Source of the DNA: Lithodes maja
Taxonomy: Eukaryota; Arthropoda; Malacostraca; Decapoda; Lithodidae
Direction of reading: 5' to 3'
Length of the DNA stretch: 64,000 bases
NCBI GenBank assembly: GCA_037953745.1
Contig: JBAKBP010007405.1
Span: 36,317 to 100,316, forward strand
The notes under the pieces are model-generated. The model had not been told where the DNA came from and searched no databases. It was given only the letters and a program-made list of their open reading frames with translations. Positions 9,994 through 20,667 of this stretch are shown one piece after another. Positions within the stretch are counted from its first letter, which is position 1, and each line of letters opens with the position of its first letter. The position numbers and the translations under genes were made by a program.

Positions 9994-10406
9994 ATTTGTT
10001 AGTAGTCTTGGCAAATCCAACGTCAAGGCTGCATAACAAATAGGAGGAGGACATCCAAGCCCAACCTACCAAAAACCAATGCATAAAACAAAAGTATGAA
10101 TGACAAAGACACAATTTAAACAAGAGAGTCTAATAAAAGAGTGAAAAACTGAGGAGTAGCTAAAAAGAACAGTTTTAACACATGCCCGTCATTCATAGTA
10201 ATGCAAAAACATAGACTTGTCTGAAACCAAAAAGGTACTGTACCCAAAACCCTTTTCTTCAAAAACCAACAAAAACACTGAACACAAGAACAAAACACAA
10301 TTTTCAATGTGGCAAAAACACTTATGTACTGTATACATATAACATAATCCCAAACTTGTAATCCAGTGTTGCAAACCCGTACACTCCCCCCCCCCCCCCC
10401 CCTTTG

Positions 10407-11390
10407 TCACAGAAAACAAAGGAAAAGAACGAGGGACAAGGGGGGAAGACCAGGGATCTTCGCCAGAGCACCAGGAAACACGACCCCCGAGAGCAAGCAC
10501 CAGCCGAGGGGGTCGAACACTGGACACGGAGAGGTAGGAGGAGATGAAGGAATTGATAGAAGACCCACAAAAACCGCTGAGGCGAAGGCAGGGAAGAATC
10601 GACGTGGCAGGAACTGGAAGGAGGCAGCAAAGGATCTGACATCGTGCGCAGAACCCCTACAAACAGGGCGACGGGCACGAACGGTCCGACTAACGCGGCG
10701 GCCCAACTGCACCAGCGAGAGCCTCCCACCTGTCCGAGGAGACACCCACACAGCAGGACCCGAAGGCGGCGCCACAGACGCAACAGAGGAGTGCAAGGCC
10801 GACACCGGGCACAACACATGGCGAGGACGCCCAAGCCGGAAAGCCTGGACGGCGAAAGGCCGGAAAGCGGGGGCCGCCCTCCCAAGTGTGGCAACAAAAG
10901 GAGGGGAGGAGGCGAACGAGACGCCATGCAAGGACGGGGAGAATCGCACGCAGTCCCGGGGCCATGACAATGCCGCTAGGGCAGACAACCGAACCCCAGT
11001 GGCCAGAGTGACAAGGAAGAGCGGACGCCCGAGCAACAGAACCGGCGGAGCGGCCCTTGTAGACGGGGGCGAAGCCAGAAGGACCAGAGCCCGCCCCAGA
11101 TCCCACTGCGGAGGGACCTGGCGCGGAGGAGGTCGATCCCGGAAGGCAGCCGTCAGGAAGGAATCCAGCACCTGAGGCAGAACGACCAGCCCAGCGACGG
11201 ACCCAAAGAGCCCCCGGACGGCAGACAAGTGGGTACGTATAGCGTCGACTCGAAAGTGACGCGGACGGAAGAGGTGAAACAAGGAGCGTAGGACGAGGGA
11301 AGGAGAGCCAACAGGCAGGCGAGCGGCCTGTAGCCACCTAGGAAAAGACCTCCAGCGGGACCCGGAAGGCCCCCAAGGAGAAGACGGCCA
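10407..11390 (-). pseudogene. D1 tyrosine recombinase (remnant)
   Basis: The frame aligns by eye with the recombinase of the second DIRS lineage at 53.5-54.1 kb. Shared blocks are PPPRQVPPQWDLGRAL and the first active-site box LATGVRLSALAAL (conserved Arg). Downstream, GSAHDVRSFAASF supplies the His-x-x-Arg box, so three of the RHRY residues can be seen. I could not place the nucleophilic tyrosine, probably because of a frameshift near 10600. Such enzymes integrate circular DIRS DNA by strand exchange, which explains the missing target duplication. In D2 the second Arg has become Gly. Very high GC produces long overlapping frames on both strands here, and only this one matches a family. Confidence 0.65.
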
Positions 11391-12254
11391 GGAACGCTGC
11401 AGGAAGTCAGGCAGGGCCCGGGACCGGGAGCCACCGTGCCACATGAACAAGCACGATGCGAAGGCCAACGAGGCCCGCAGGTCCCCAACCGAGCCCAAGC
11501 GGAAGCCGGAGACAGGGAGAGGGACCGGACTCGGGCACCACCGCGGCAACCGGGCGGACCAAGCCCGTGCCGGCCACGGAGGCGCGAGGAGCCCGACGCA
11601 GCCGTGGGACAGCCGCAGCCTCGCGAGGACTGGGCACAGCAACAGCGCGTCTGGGGGCGGAAAGATGGATATCGACCGCCACCCGTACCAGGCCACCATG
11701 AAAGCGGCCGGACCCCCCCTGGAGCGCGAGGCCGGAGGGAGAGGTCCAAAGGCAACCGGCGCGGCACCCCCGATGCGAACAAGGCGACCTCCGGAACACC
11801 GCAGGAAGCCGCGAGGTCGACGAACACAGTCCGGAGCAACGCCCATTCAACAAGAACGCCCTGCCCCCACGACAGGGCGGCCGCCCACAGGGTGGCAGGC
11901 CCGGGCAGGGAGGAGGCATGCAAGGAGAAGGGGTGCCGGGCCGCGAGGAAGAACAACTCCACCGAGACCCCCAATAGAGTCAACGACCTGGAGGAACCCC
12001 CGCAGAAGGAAAACAGGGGACAGCCTGTCTGAGTGTCTAACCCGAAGGCCACCGACTGACCCCGAAGGGCCAGCGCGTGGTCCCGCAGGAAGAACAGAGG
12101 AACCAACAGTCCGAGGGCATAGACGGGTAAGTGGAGGGAGACCCACCCATCTGCCAGGAAGTGGACGGCCCAGGGTCGATCGGGAACCCCACCCAACCTC
12201 GCTCGACGGATCTGTGGCTACCCAGACCGTCGGCGGGGGGGCGGACCAGGGCAC
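11391..12254 (-). pseudogene. D1 RNase H domain (remnant)
   Basis: Reading from 12254, PPPTVWVATDPSSEVGWG corresponds to PPPTVWVDTDASGTIGWG at 52.86 kb. The first catalytic Asp is Ala here, but the second Asp of the motif remains. After a frameshift near 12190 the match continues with LLVPLFFL, SVAFGLDTQTG (third acidic residue) and LHASSLPGPATLWAAALSW, where the last Asp (WADALS in the other lineage) is Ala. The enzyme would have degraded the RNA strand during reverse transcription. The substitutions and shifts show it is dead. Confidence 0.6.
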
Positions 12255-12393
12255 AGCCGCAGAGAGCGAGCCCGGAGCAACCCAGAGACCGAAGCGTCAG
12301 CGAACGGGACGCAGGAGCGGCAGGAGCCGAACCAGAGGGGCAATGGAAACACCACGGGGCCCATGAGGAGGAGGCGGAGTAGCCGGAGGCTCC

Positions 12394-13332
12394 CTAAGGA
12401 AAGGGGCAGAGCGGCCCAAAGCAGCGAACCCACGAACGAGTCGCAGAGCCACCCCAGGAGGGAGACCGAGTGCAAACACGGCGAAGACCGTCCACCGAAG
12501 GTGCACCGCGGGCGGCAGACCCCGGGTCACCGTAGCGCCGGACAAAACCCATGCGAGACCGACCCATGGCACGACACGCGACGGGGTCAAGCGTGAATTG
12601 GGAACACCAAAAGGGGAACCCGAACCGTGCGACGGTGCGAACGACTGTGAGGGCGTCGCCAACGCACAGGCCGAGGGCTTCGGAAACTACCAACCAGACG
12701 GCCAAGGAAAACAGGAGCGGGAGCCCGCTCCTGAGGAGAGGACCCAGAGCCTGCCCCACATGTGCGGAGAAGATCCGCGGCGCGATGTGGAGACCGAAGG
12801 GAAGGCCGGCGAACAGGAACACACGATCGGAAGGCTGAACGGCCAAGAATCGCCGGAAGAGAGGATGGAGAGGAACGAGCCAAGACGCATCCTGGAGGGC
12901 CAGCGATACAACCCACGACAGAGGGCACAGGGCCAGGCGGACCAGGGGCACCGGCAGCATCCGAAACCGTGTGTGCACGACGCGCCCGTTGAGGGCCGAC
13001 AGAACCACCAACGGCCGCATCGCGACGCAGTTCGTCGACGGGACCAGAAAGACACGGGAGAGGAAAACCGGGCGACCGGCGATCAACCCCCTCGACGCTA
13101 CCCAGCTCGGGCATGGAAGTGAGCACGTGGGCCACCTCCGAAGAGATGGACCGGCGTTGGTGACAAGAGCGGAAAGGGGGTCGAGACGTCCACCACCAGG
13201 GGAGACCCCACCGCGCAACCCGCCGCCCCCAACGTCCCTCGCGGCAACCGAGGAGCGCAAGGGCAAAAACAACCCGAGGGAGCACCCGAGAGGAGGGGAG
13301 CGACCCGGTCGGCCAGGCGAGAAGGAGAACAA
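12394..13332 (-). pseudogene. D1 reverse transcriptase (remnant)
   Basis: The 312-residue minus-strand frame contains the DIRS reverse-transcriptase blocks in order: VFLVPSTNCVAMRPLVVLSALN, FRMLPVPLVRLAL, SLALQDASWLVPLHPLFRRFLAV, FLFAGLPFGLHIAPRIF and LFSLAVWLVVSEALGL. Against the better preserved copy at 51838-52797 the first catalytic Asp region (SLDLTDAYW) reads SLALQDASW, and the YLDDW catalytic motif reads SLAVW, so polymerase activity is lost. After this the frame shifts near the GFPF block. D2 has SLADW at the same place, so the two copies decayed partly independently. Confidence 0.7.
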
Positions 13333-13350
13333 GGAGGCCGACCCAGAGAA

Positions 13351-15394
13351 CTACACATTGTGTTGACGCGGAGGTACCCTCGGTACGGGCCGTGCGGGCA
13401 CGAGCGCCACGTCGACCTCTACCCCCCCCCCCCCCCAACCCCAGGCCGGCGCGGGGCAGACCACGTCGAAGGGCGGCCGGAAGTGGAAGACCGGCCAGCC
13501 CCGACACAGCGGGGATGAAAGGGGCAAGAACAGAAGGGCGAGGCGGAATCGACGCACTGGCCTGCAACGACCCAGTCCTGCGGCCGCGCAAGGCGGCAGC
13601 ACTCGTAGCAGCACCCCGAAGAGGACCGGCAGAAGGACGGGACTGAGAAGACCCCGCTTGCGACACAGCACGACGGGGCGAGACGGAAGCAGGGACCGCA
13701 ACGACACAGCGCGTCGTCGCGTGTCGGAAGCAGGGGCCGCCGACAGAGAAGCGAGCATACCCAAGCAACCAGCCGAAACAACCCCGACGTATATAGCGCA
13801 GAGTACAACAAACCCTGACGAATATCCAAGGGGGCCGGCCGGCAGAACGAGGACCGCACTGTCGGGCGGCGCCGAGTTGCCGCGCACAAAACCGCCTGCA
13901 GCTCGGGAACCAAAGACACCGCGAGCCGAAGGTGGACCCGCAGAACGCGGTCCAAACCCTCGCGAAGAGCGCCTGGCGCAGACGCCCCGAAAAGCCGCAG
14001 GCGGGGACAGACGGCTGGAGGGAACCGAAAGACAAGACAAGAAGTCCGTCACCCTCTGTCGCAAGGGAAAAACCGTGGCGACAGAGGCCTGACCCGGGTG
14101 AGAGAAGAACGGGTAGCAATAGAACAAAGTCCAAGAATGGGCGCGCCCATCCAGGACCAGAACGCGCCGGCCAACCTGCCGACAGACACAAGAGGAGGCA
14201 AAAGCAGGGACGAACCTAGTCCAACGTCAAGGCTAGTAACCTAAGGGAGGGACCGAAGGAGAGCCGTCGACGGAACGGTATGAAGGCGAAGGCCACAGCA
14301 AACCAGGCCTCCAAGGGGAGAGGGCGACCGAGCATGACGGCGAAGCCAGGCGTACCGGCGTCGCACAAACCCACCCCACAGGAGGACAGACCCGTCAAAA
14401 CAGCCAGGGACTGAACAGCCGGAAGGAGGGCAGCGCGGCTGAAGTCTGACCAGAGCGTAGGCCTGCAGAAGGGAGCGGGACCGGAGCAGGGGTAGGAAGG
14501 GCGAGGCGCCGAGGGTGAGGCACCGCCAAGAAGCGCGAGAAGAGGGAGGCGTCCAACGACGCCAAGCACCCGTCGAAGCGTGACACAACCCAGCCCTGCA
14601 AAGCCAACAATCGAACCGAGAGAGGCGACCCCCCCCCCCCCCCCCACCCAGAAGGGTCGGCCCGCAGGGACAAGCGGGAGCGGGAGCGAGACCCACGACA
14701 CGAACCAGCAGCGTCGCGGCCCAAGGAAGGCGAGCGACGACGGCCGTGCCGCCATAGAGGGACCCGTCCCCAAACACGAACGGCCGAGGGGGAAACAGCA
14801 CCATCCCCCTCTTCCAGCGACACGACGCTCCCGAGAAAAAGGGGACCCCGAAACCTCACCGAGGCAAGAGGAGGGGTACCCCCCAGGCGAGACGGGAAGT
14901 GAAGGGCAGGAAGAGAAGGAGGAGGAGCAGGACGACGGGAGGGGGAAGGCTGGCCGGGTGAAAGGAGGCCAGAAGGAGCCGCGGGGGGAAACAGAGCAAG
15001 GACCCCCGGGGCTGAGAGAACAGGGCGGCCCGACACCGAGGAGGAGGAGGGAGGGACCCCCACCGTGGGACGAGACCGCGAAGGAAGAAGAGGCACTGAA
15101 GCAGGTGAAGTAGGAGAAGCAACGACACCCAGGCGGACCCTCCTGGACAGTGCAGGAGGGAGCAGAGGGCCAGCGACAGCACGAACAACCGCGCGCGGAG
15201 AGGACAACGTAAGAGGAAGTCGTCTGGGCAAGGAAAGCGGGCGGAAGGGAGGAGAGCCCCTATCCGTAGAGGCCAGGGGAGGGCGCATAGGAGCAGAGCC
15301 GCCAACCCCGGCCTCAGGGCGAGAACCAAGACGAGGGCGACGGGCGACGTCAAGGTGAGCAGGAGGACGACGAGGGGCAGTAGCGAGGCGAGCG
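13351..15394 (-). other. D1 ORF1-like region, GC-rich open frames without recognised product
   Basis: Between the reverse transcriptase and the SINE at 15395 several minus-strand frames are open (for example 13351-14127, 14216-14773 and 14395-15394), all rich in Pro, Arg, Ser and Leu. By position this should be the gag-like ORF1 of a DIRS element, but I recognise no zinc finger or the gag block seen at 51.3 kb. Open frames on both strands largely reflect the scarcity of T and A. I would not treat any one of them as the protein. Confidence 0.35.
14215..14244 (+). repeat. Internal copy of the D1 terminal sequence (ICR-like)
   Basis: TCCAACGTCAAGGCTAGTAA followed by CCTAA matches the inner part of the element terminus (TCCAACGTCAAGGCTATTAA plus CCTAA) with one mismatch over 25 bases. 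DIRS elements carry an internal complementary region derived from their ends and used in circle formation. The equivalent place in D2 (about 29276) lacks it. Confidence 0.6.
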
Positions 15395-15642
15395 GGGAGG
15401 CTTAAGTTGACCAGGAGCGTAGGGGAACCATATGATACCCAGCTCGCCTTGTACCATTTGTGCCAACCCCAGATGGGACGGCACAACGTCGTCCACGAAT
15501 TCCAGGTACCTATTTACAGCTAGGTGAACTGAGGCTAACACACGAAAGGAGACAAGCCCAATTCGCACCGCCCGGTCTGGGAGTGAACCCCCGACCCCTC
15601 GTGTGTGAGACGAGAGCTCCACCTACGAGGCTACGGGCTGTG
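15395..15642 (-). mobile_element. tRNA-Val-derived SINE inserted in D1
   Basis: D1 and D2 align on both sides (to 15394 and from 15643), but D1 has this 248-bp segment where D2 has about 96 different bases. On the minus strand the head (15573-15640) looks like a tRNA. An A-box-like TAGCCTCGTAGG is followed by a perfect anticodon stem CTCGT/ACGAG around the seven-base loop CTCACAC (anticodon CAC, valine). A B-box-like GGGTTCACTCCC follows. The acceptor stem is poor. A body containing AGCTGTAAATAGGTACCTGG follows, as in tRNA-derived SINEs with a conserved core. Confidence 0.65.
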
Positions 15643-17668
15643 GTGAACGGCCGGCAGTCGGGTCAGGGATACCCAGGGTGACGCGGAACCGGGCGGCAAC
15701 AAATGCCGGGGAACGGCGGCCCACAGGCCCAATGTGGCGGGAGACCATCGGCCACACCGACGGAAGGGAAGCAGAGGCCACAGCCGCCGCCGAGGAACCA
15801 GGGCCATGGAGCAGCACAACCACCAGGGCCAGACACGGGCCACACAGAGCAGGGAGGTAGGCCGTAGAGGACACAAAGAGCGAGTGGCGCAAGCAGGACA
15901 TGTGGCTCACCAAGCACGGGGAGCGACAACCAAGGCGAAAGCAAAGCAGCCGACCAGCACGAGAAGAACACACACCAGAATCAGCACGACGAAGGTGTAA
16001 GTGGAGAGAATGTCCAAGAAGAACCAGGGAAGGAGCATGGGGAAACAGGAACACACATGCAAACAGGTATCTGTACTCACCCTAAACCGGGAGCACAGAG
16101 GTAGGTGAGGAGGGCGGCCGAGGCGGAAGAGCACCAGCAGAACCTGCGAAGATGGAGAAAGTGTTAACCACCACTCAACATCTTACATGCAGGGCCTATA
16201 ACACCAGGAAAGTGCATACACCAATATAGTATCAGGCAACAATATGACACAAAAAAGGGTCAACAGTGAAAGCCAACTATAACCGCAAATTTGCGGGCCA
16301 ATAGAGGTAGATCCGTACCGACACAAACCTCCCACATCGTCACGCGACCCCCCAGCGATCTCCGCAAATTTGCGGGGAGCCGAAACGACCCAGAGGGCCG
16401 AATCGAGCACTCCGCAAATTTGCGGGTACGGCCAAGAGGGCCCGGTGCCGAACAAGCGAGAGGGGCGTCTAGGAAAACCAAAAAAGGCCGGCAAACAAGC
16501 GTCAACTCCTTATGAACTCCAAGCGAAGATGACCGTGACCATCTAGCTGAGCAGTGTCTTCCTTGATAATATCCTGACTCGACCGGTCAAGGGAGAGGCA
16601 AGGAAGGCACACCAGGGGAGAGGAGGCACATACCCTGGGAACCACCCAACCCACAGAGATAGAGCAAAGCCCATGAGGAGAAGTGGCAGGTTGGGTGGTT
16701 TGGCACAACAGGGGCCCCCGTGGGGTACCCCAGGATTGGGCAAAAGTGATGAAAGGATGGAGGTGAAAACAGGAAGGGAAACACAAAAAACCAGTAATGA
16801 AACTGGTGAGAAAAAGGGTGGCCTAGCCGCGAGTAGAGAATGTGTCAGGGGCGAAAAAACCCTGTGGAGTGAGGGAGAGGCCCCCGTGGGGTACCTCTGG
16901 GTATCACGAACCACTAAGCGCCCAGGCCCTTGAGACACAGTGAAGGCTCGAAAGGGGGGACTCGGGAATAACGCTAGTTATGCGGCTGACACAAACTCTA
17001 CAAACAGCACCGCCACCACGAAATCTCAGGTTGTGAACCAACTGTACACCTAGGCTATGAAAATATGAGAACTCATAAGGGCATAGCAATTCCTGAATGA
17101 TAAACAAGCTAGGCTAATTGAAGCTAAAAGCTAAACTATGCCCAGACTAACAGGAAAAAAGAATATGAAAAGAGAAAGAATGAAAACATATAGACGGGGA
17201 ACGCCAAGCGCCCCCGTACCTACGGTAGCTATTTCCACACGCGTCTCCATTAAACACACTGAGGAGCCCATTTAGGTGTGTCCTAGATCACGTAACATCT
17301 GTCTAGCAAAAAGAAGGCCAGAAAAGCCGAAACGAACCTAAAACAGGGTGAATTGAAGGAGCACAACAAAAGCGGACTCAATCAATGGAGGCGCGTGAAA
17401 AAATGATAACAAGAGAGGGTCGCTCATGCGCACGTTCGACAGGGATCGGCGCATGACGGAACACGGGATGGGCCTTGAGCGGTAACTAAGGTAAACCCCT
17501 TTTTCTTCTCTTCTAATGCTTTTTTCACCTTCGGTGGTAGTTTTGGTTAATGTACAACGTCTCCTAGAGCAAGATAAGGAGTAGACTCTAGACGTTTTCT
17601 TTTTAACCGCGGTTGGAATGACGACATAGCAGTCAAAATAGACAAGTCGTCATTGCAATTAGGTTAAT
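15643..17668 (-). other. D1 leader region without supported gene
   Basis: The region lies between the right terminal repeat and the first long frames. Short frames near 15623-16134 are open but unrecognised. It contains the triplet of palindromes at 16283-16425. Its last 300 bp (17410-17705) are the sequence repeated in inverted form in the palindromic block at 9506-9993. Confidence 0.4.
16283..16425. promoter_or_regulatory. Three copies of the palindrome CCGCAAATTTGCGG in D1
   Basis: Identical 14-bp palindromes stand at 16283-16296, 16362-16375 and 16412-16425, start-to-start spacing 79 and 50 bp. D2 has the same three at the same spacing (31016-31158), while bases between them differ at many positions. 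A binding site array upstream of the element's genes is inferred; the binding protein is unknown. Confidence 0.6.
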
Positions 17669-17969
17669 AGCCTTGACGTTGGATTTGCCAAGACTACTAA
17701 CAAATTGTTCTATTATGTAAGTTTTGTTTTTAAAAGGGGGGGGGGGGTGCGGAATAGTCCATACCCCACTGTGCCCCTGGAGATTGTGATGAATCACGAG
17801 CTGTGATAAGACTGGTTCTAGTCCTTTATTTAATTTTATGTTAATTATAAGAAGATATTTAGCATAGTTGCAACTACTGTATGTACATACAGTCAGCCCC
17901 CCCAATACGCGAGAATAGGGGCGACAGGAGGCATCGCGTATTGGGAATCCGCGTATTGTGGACCTAACT

Positions 17970-19979
17970 TTAACCCTTCGACCCCGGGTGGTACACGTGT
18001 GTACCATTTTTTTTTGGCCCGAGGAACCCGGGTGGTACACCACTGTACCATTGCTTGCGTGAGTGCTTTTCGAATGGCGCGCGTAAAAATTTTGCTCCGT
18101 GGTCACCAGGCGTCGCTAGGCGACGCCACCAGACAGCATGTACGCCACCAAAACAGTCTCTACCCTGCCGCCAACATGGATACTAGCCCAAAAAGTTATT
18201 CCCTTGTGTCCGATTCTACGCTCCCTTCGACGCCTGCCCATGTTCGTCGCGCCCTAACGCAAAGGCACGTACAAGATGCGTTGACTCCCGGAGGTATTGA
18301 GATAGCTTTGAGGAGTTATGAACGTGGTGAAGGCCAAAATAGTGTTGATGAGTTGGGTAGTGATAGCTCCGAGTCTTATCAGTCTCACTATAGTGAAGAT
18401 TTTGACGATCTAGACGAAATCCATGAAAGATACGCCTTTTTTAGTGGATTTGACCATGACGATGAAAGTGATGATAGTGAGGCTGAGCGGGAGGCTGAGG
18501 TTGACCCGCCATTGTCTTCCTTATCTACCCACGCCACCCAAGTTGCCCCAGGCTCCCGCCATTCTTCCCCACCACCACCAGCACTCCCTAGGGTTGAGGA
18601 CCCCCCACTTTCGGCCTATTTACCCACTCCTTCCCCACCTCGCCGACCTACACGCCGCCCACGCATCATTCGTTCCCCGCGAGATTATGAGGGGGGCTCT
18701 GAAGAAGAAGGGCACCTCACAGATGACTCTGGCCATGATTACCTGGGTCCACCGTCAGGGCAAGATGACGGCTCTGACGACAACGACGATGACGACGACT
18801 TTATGGACATCGACGACCCTCAACCCAGACGCTTTGCCCAGGGCCGTCGTGCTCCTGGCCGCCCTGGCCGCCGGGCTGGCCGCCGGGCTGGGCCTGGGCA
18901 CCGTCGCGCTCCTGGCCGCCCTAGGGTGCGCGCCGCCAAAGTTCGTGGGCGTGCTGCCCCCGCTCTAGCTCCACAGAGGGCAGTGGCACAACCTGGGCGC
19001 CCCGTTCAGGACCGCCTGCAGTGTGCACAGTATCTAAATGTGCACAAGCTCTGTTACCTGCCTCTGGAACGAGATGGAGTCACCATTAGCAGAAGGCGGT
19101 GCCATGTCTGCTGGAACAGCCAGGTGAGGCCGAGGAAGCACAAAAAGACCACCATGCAGTGTGTGGAGTGCCAGGTGTCACTATGTACTATACCGTGCTT
19201 TGCTGAATACCACAGCAAGCAGGAGTACTAACTAATAATCATAGTGAAAGTACCAAAGACTGACAATATGTATGTATATAGGCAACAAGTGGAAATAAAA
19301 CAATGTACAGGTGTATTGTGATAAAAAAATCATGTATTATGAAAACATATATAAATAAGTGAAAAAAGACACAATAAATTGTATATAAAACGTTTACAAA
19401 GCATATAACTAAGTGAAAGTGACACATGACATAATATTAGATGGCCAAAGTATAATAAACACCTGTGATAACGAATAATCAGTGCCTAATATAACAATAA
19501 CCTACCTCAATTACTCATAAAAACTACGGTATCGAGTGAAAATGTGAAATATTTGTTACAATCATAGCCTAATAAACATATTTTATATAATTGGACTCCA
19601 AATAACTATAATAACATCACTATCAATACATAAAATCGCCTCCGGGAGGTAAAAGGTTTTGCGCGACGAGTGGCTAAGAAAACAGTAGGTTAGCCGAGCC
19701 GGGGCCTGGGCAAAGGCGACGCATCCGAACGCGGGATGATTTTCACGCATAAAAATCACTCCACTTCCCGCGCTCACCATTATGCAATCACTTGGGCTAG
19801 AGACCTCTACTCAACGGCATTCTACACATGAAGGTTTGTGCTACATTTTTCTGTTTTTTTTATAACTTTGTGTAATGTATTTCAGGAGTAACATGTGAAT
19901 CAACAGGGACCAAAATTCCTGAAAACCCCCGGACACACAGTACAGTCACGATATTCCCTAGCCGGGGTCGGAGGGTTAA
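17970..19979 (+). mobile_element. pB-A piggyBac derivative A2
   Basis: TTAA flanks both ends. Termini are CCCTTCGACCCCGGGTGG on the left and, inward, CCCTCCGACCCCGG on the right. The left subterminal part holds GGTACACGTGTGTACC and a second GGTACAC...TGTACC pair. It encodes a core-less piggyBac protein and sits inside T1, in the left part of that element next to TTAA. The family ends are shared with A1 and A4. Confidence 0.9.
18176..19231 (+). CDS. Core-less piggyBac transposase: acidic N-terminus plus C-terminal zinc domain
   Basis: The frame is open from 17999, but its first codons lie in the terminal repeat; ATG at 18176 (MDTSPKSYS) gives 351 residues and is the more plausible start. Residues about 60-240 are acidic and Ser/Pro-rich with two Asp/Glu runs (SDDNDDDDDFMDIDD). 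A Gly/Arg/Pro-rich stretch of repeated RRAGR follows. Residues about 309-346 form the piggyBac C-terminal cysteine-rich domain, CHVCWNS...CVECQVSLCTIPCFAEYH, with the same Cys/His spacing as the full transposase ending at 61711. The whole DDD catalytic core between these parts is missing, yet the frame remains open. AATAAA signals follow at 19294 and 19373. It could bind ends without cutting; that is inference. Confidence 0.75.
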   Translation: MDTSPKSYSLVSDSTLPSTPAHVRRALTQRHVQDALTPGGIEIALRSYERGEGQNSVDELGSDSSESYQSHYSEDFDDLDEIHERYAFFSGFDHDDESDDSEAEREAEVDPPLSSLSTHATQVAPGSRHSSPPPPALPRVEDPPLSAYLPTPSPPRRPTRRPRIIRSPRDYEGGSEEEGHLTDDSGHDYLGPPSGQDDGSDDNDDDDDFMDIDDPQPRRFAQGRRAPGRPGRRAGRRAGPGHRRAPGRPRVRAAKVRGRAAPALAPQRAVAQPGRPVQDRLQCAQYLNVHKLCYLPLERDGVTISRRRCHVCWNSQVRPRKHKKTTMQCVECQVSLCTIPCFAEYHSKQEY

Positions 19980-20667
19980 ATAGGAATAATTAGATATGGG
20001 TGACATCTCTCAATTATGGCCTATTTTCAAAAATTTTGGCCTTATTTTCGACATTTTTGGCTCTACAGTACAGTCTATATCTTATATATAATAAGAACAA
20101 TGAATAAAAATATGAAACCTTACCTTAAAATTAGTAGAAGATAGGCTAGGACTAGGACTAGGACCGTAGGACTTCACGATTTTCTCCAACTTCTCCCTCC
20201 CTGACCAAATCGTACGAACAGTTTACTCTGACAAGCCTATTGCACAGTTTCCTTCTCCTTTTTTCTTGCTATCCAACACTTCCACCTTCATTTTGTGTGT
20301 TAATCTTCTTATATTGGCGTGGCATGGCGAAAAAAGTGGCAGGCACTACAAACGTTTGGTCACTCCGCACGGCTATGACGCTTGAGCGGGACTGTGGGAG
20401 GGAGGGAGGGAGGGTAAGCGGGAGGGAAGGCAGGCGTATGCCCGTCTTCTTCTTTTTTCAGAGCTACTCCTGGGCCTCGCGAAACGTAGACGTGCTCGCG
20501 TATCAAGCGGGAATAGCGGATTTGGCCCCTTCTTAGCTCTCGATTCGTGTATTGTGGTACCACCTCGCGTAATTAATGTTTAATTAATTAATGTTATTTT
20601 CGAGGGGTCACTCGTGTATTAGGGTTTTCGCGAATTGTGGAATCGCGTATTGGGGGGGCTGACTGTA

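Larger units (their letters stand above)
9994..17705 (-). mobile_element. DIRS-like tyrosine-recombinase retrotransposon D1 (decayed)
   Basis: The element has 37-bp identical inverted ends starting ATTTGTTAGTAGTCTTGG at 9994 and, inverted, at 17705. No target duplication is visible, as expected for recombinase-mediated integration. On the minus strand the order is GC-rich frames, reverse transcriptase, RNase H, tyrosine recombinase, the DIRS order. Inverted terminal repeats also fit DIRS1-like elements. Frames are broken by shifts and catalytic residues are lost. D2 at 25055-32435 is a close second copy. Compared with D2, D1 has an inserted SINE (15395-15642) and retains about 155 bp near 14631-14783 that D2 lacks. 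Confidence 0.75.
17888..20667. mobile_element. pogo/Tigger-like element T1, split by a piggyBac derivative
   Basis: TA duplications (17888-17889 and 20666-20667) flank inverted ends beginning CAGTCAGCCCCCCCAATACG, identical over 23 bp. Without the nested piggyBac (17970-19979) the element is about 770 bp. CAGT ends with TA target sites are typical of the pogo/Tigger branch of Tc1/mariner. The remaining interior (19980-20665) has GCGTATTG/CGAATTG palindromic motifs near both ends and no transposase, so it is non-autonomous. A 98-codon frame at 20240-20536 is unrecognised. Confidence 0.85.

Noticed and set aside
15573..15640. A functional tRNA-Val gene on the minus strand
   Set aside because: The anticodon arm is good but the acceptor stem is poor, one T-stem pair fails, and it is followed by a SINE body inside a transposon.
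10366..16085. Many long plus-strand frames across D1 (and 25417-30819 across D2) that could be read as Arg/Pro-rich proteins
   Set aside because: They are antisense to the recognisable DIRS polymerase and recombinase and exist because GC-rich DNA has few stop codons.
16283..16425. A CRISPR-like array (three identical short repeats)
   Set aside because: Repeats are 14-bp palindromes with unequal spacers (65 and 36 bp) inside a eukaryotic retrotransposon; no cas gene is present.
17706..17725. Shared target motif TGTTCTA after D1 (17706) and near D2 (32440)
   Set aside because: Only about seven to ten bases agree and the offsets differ, so it may be chance.
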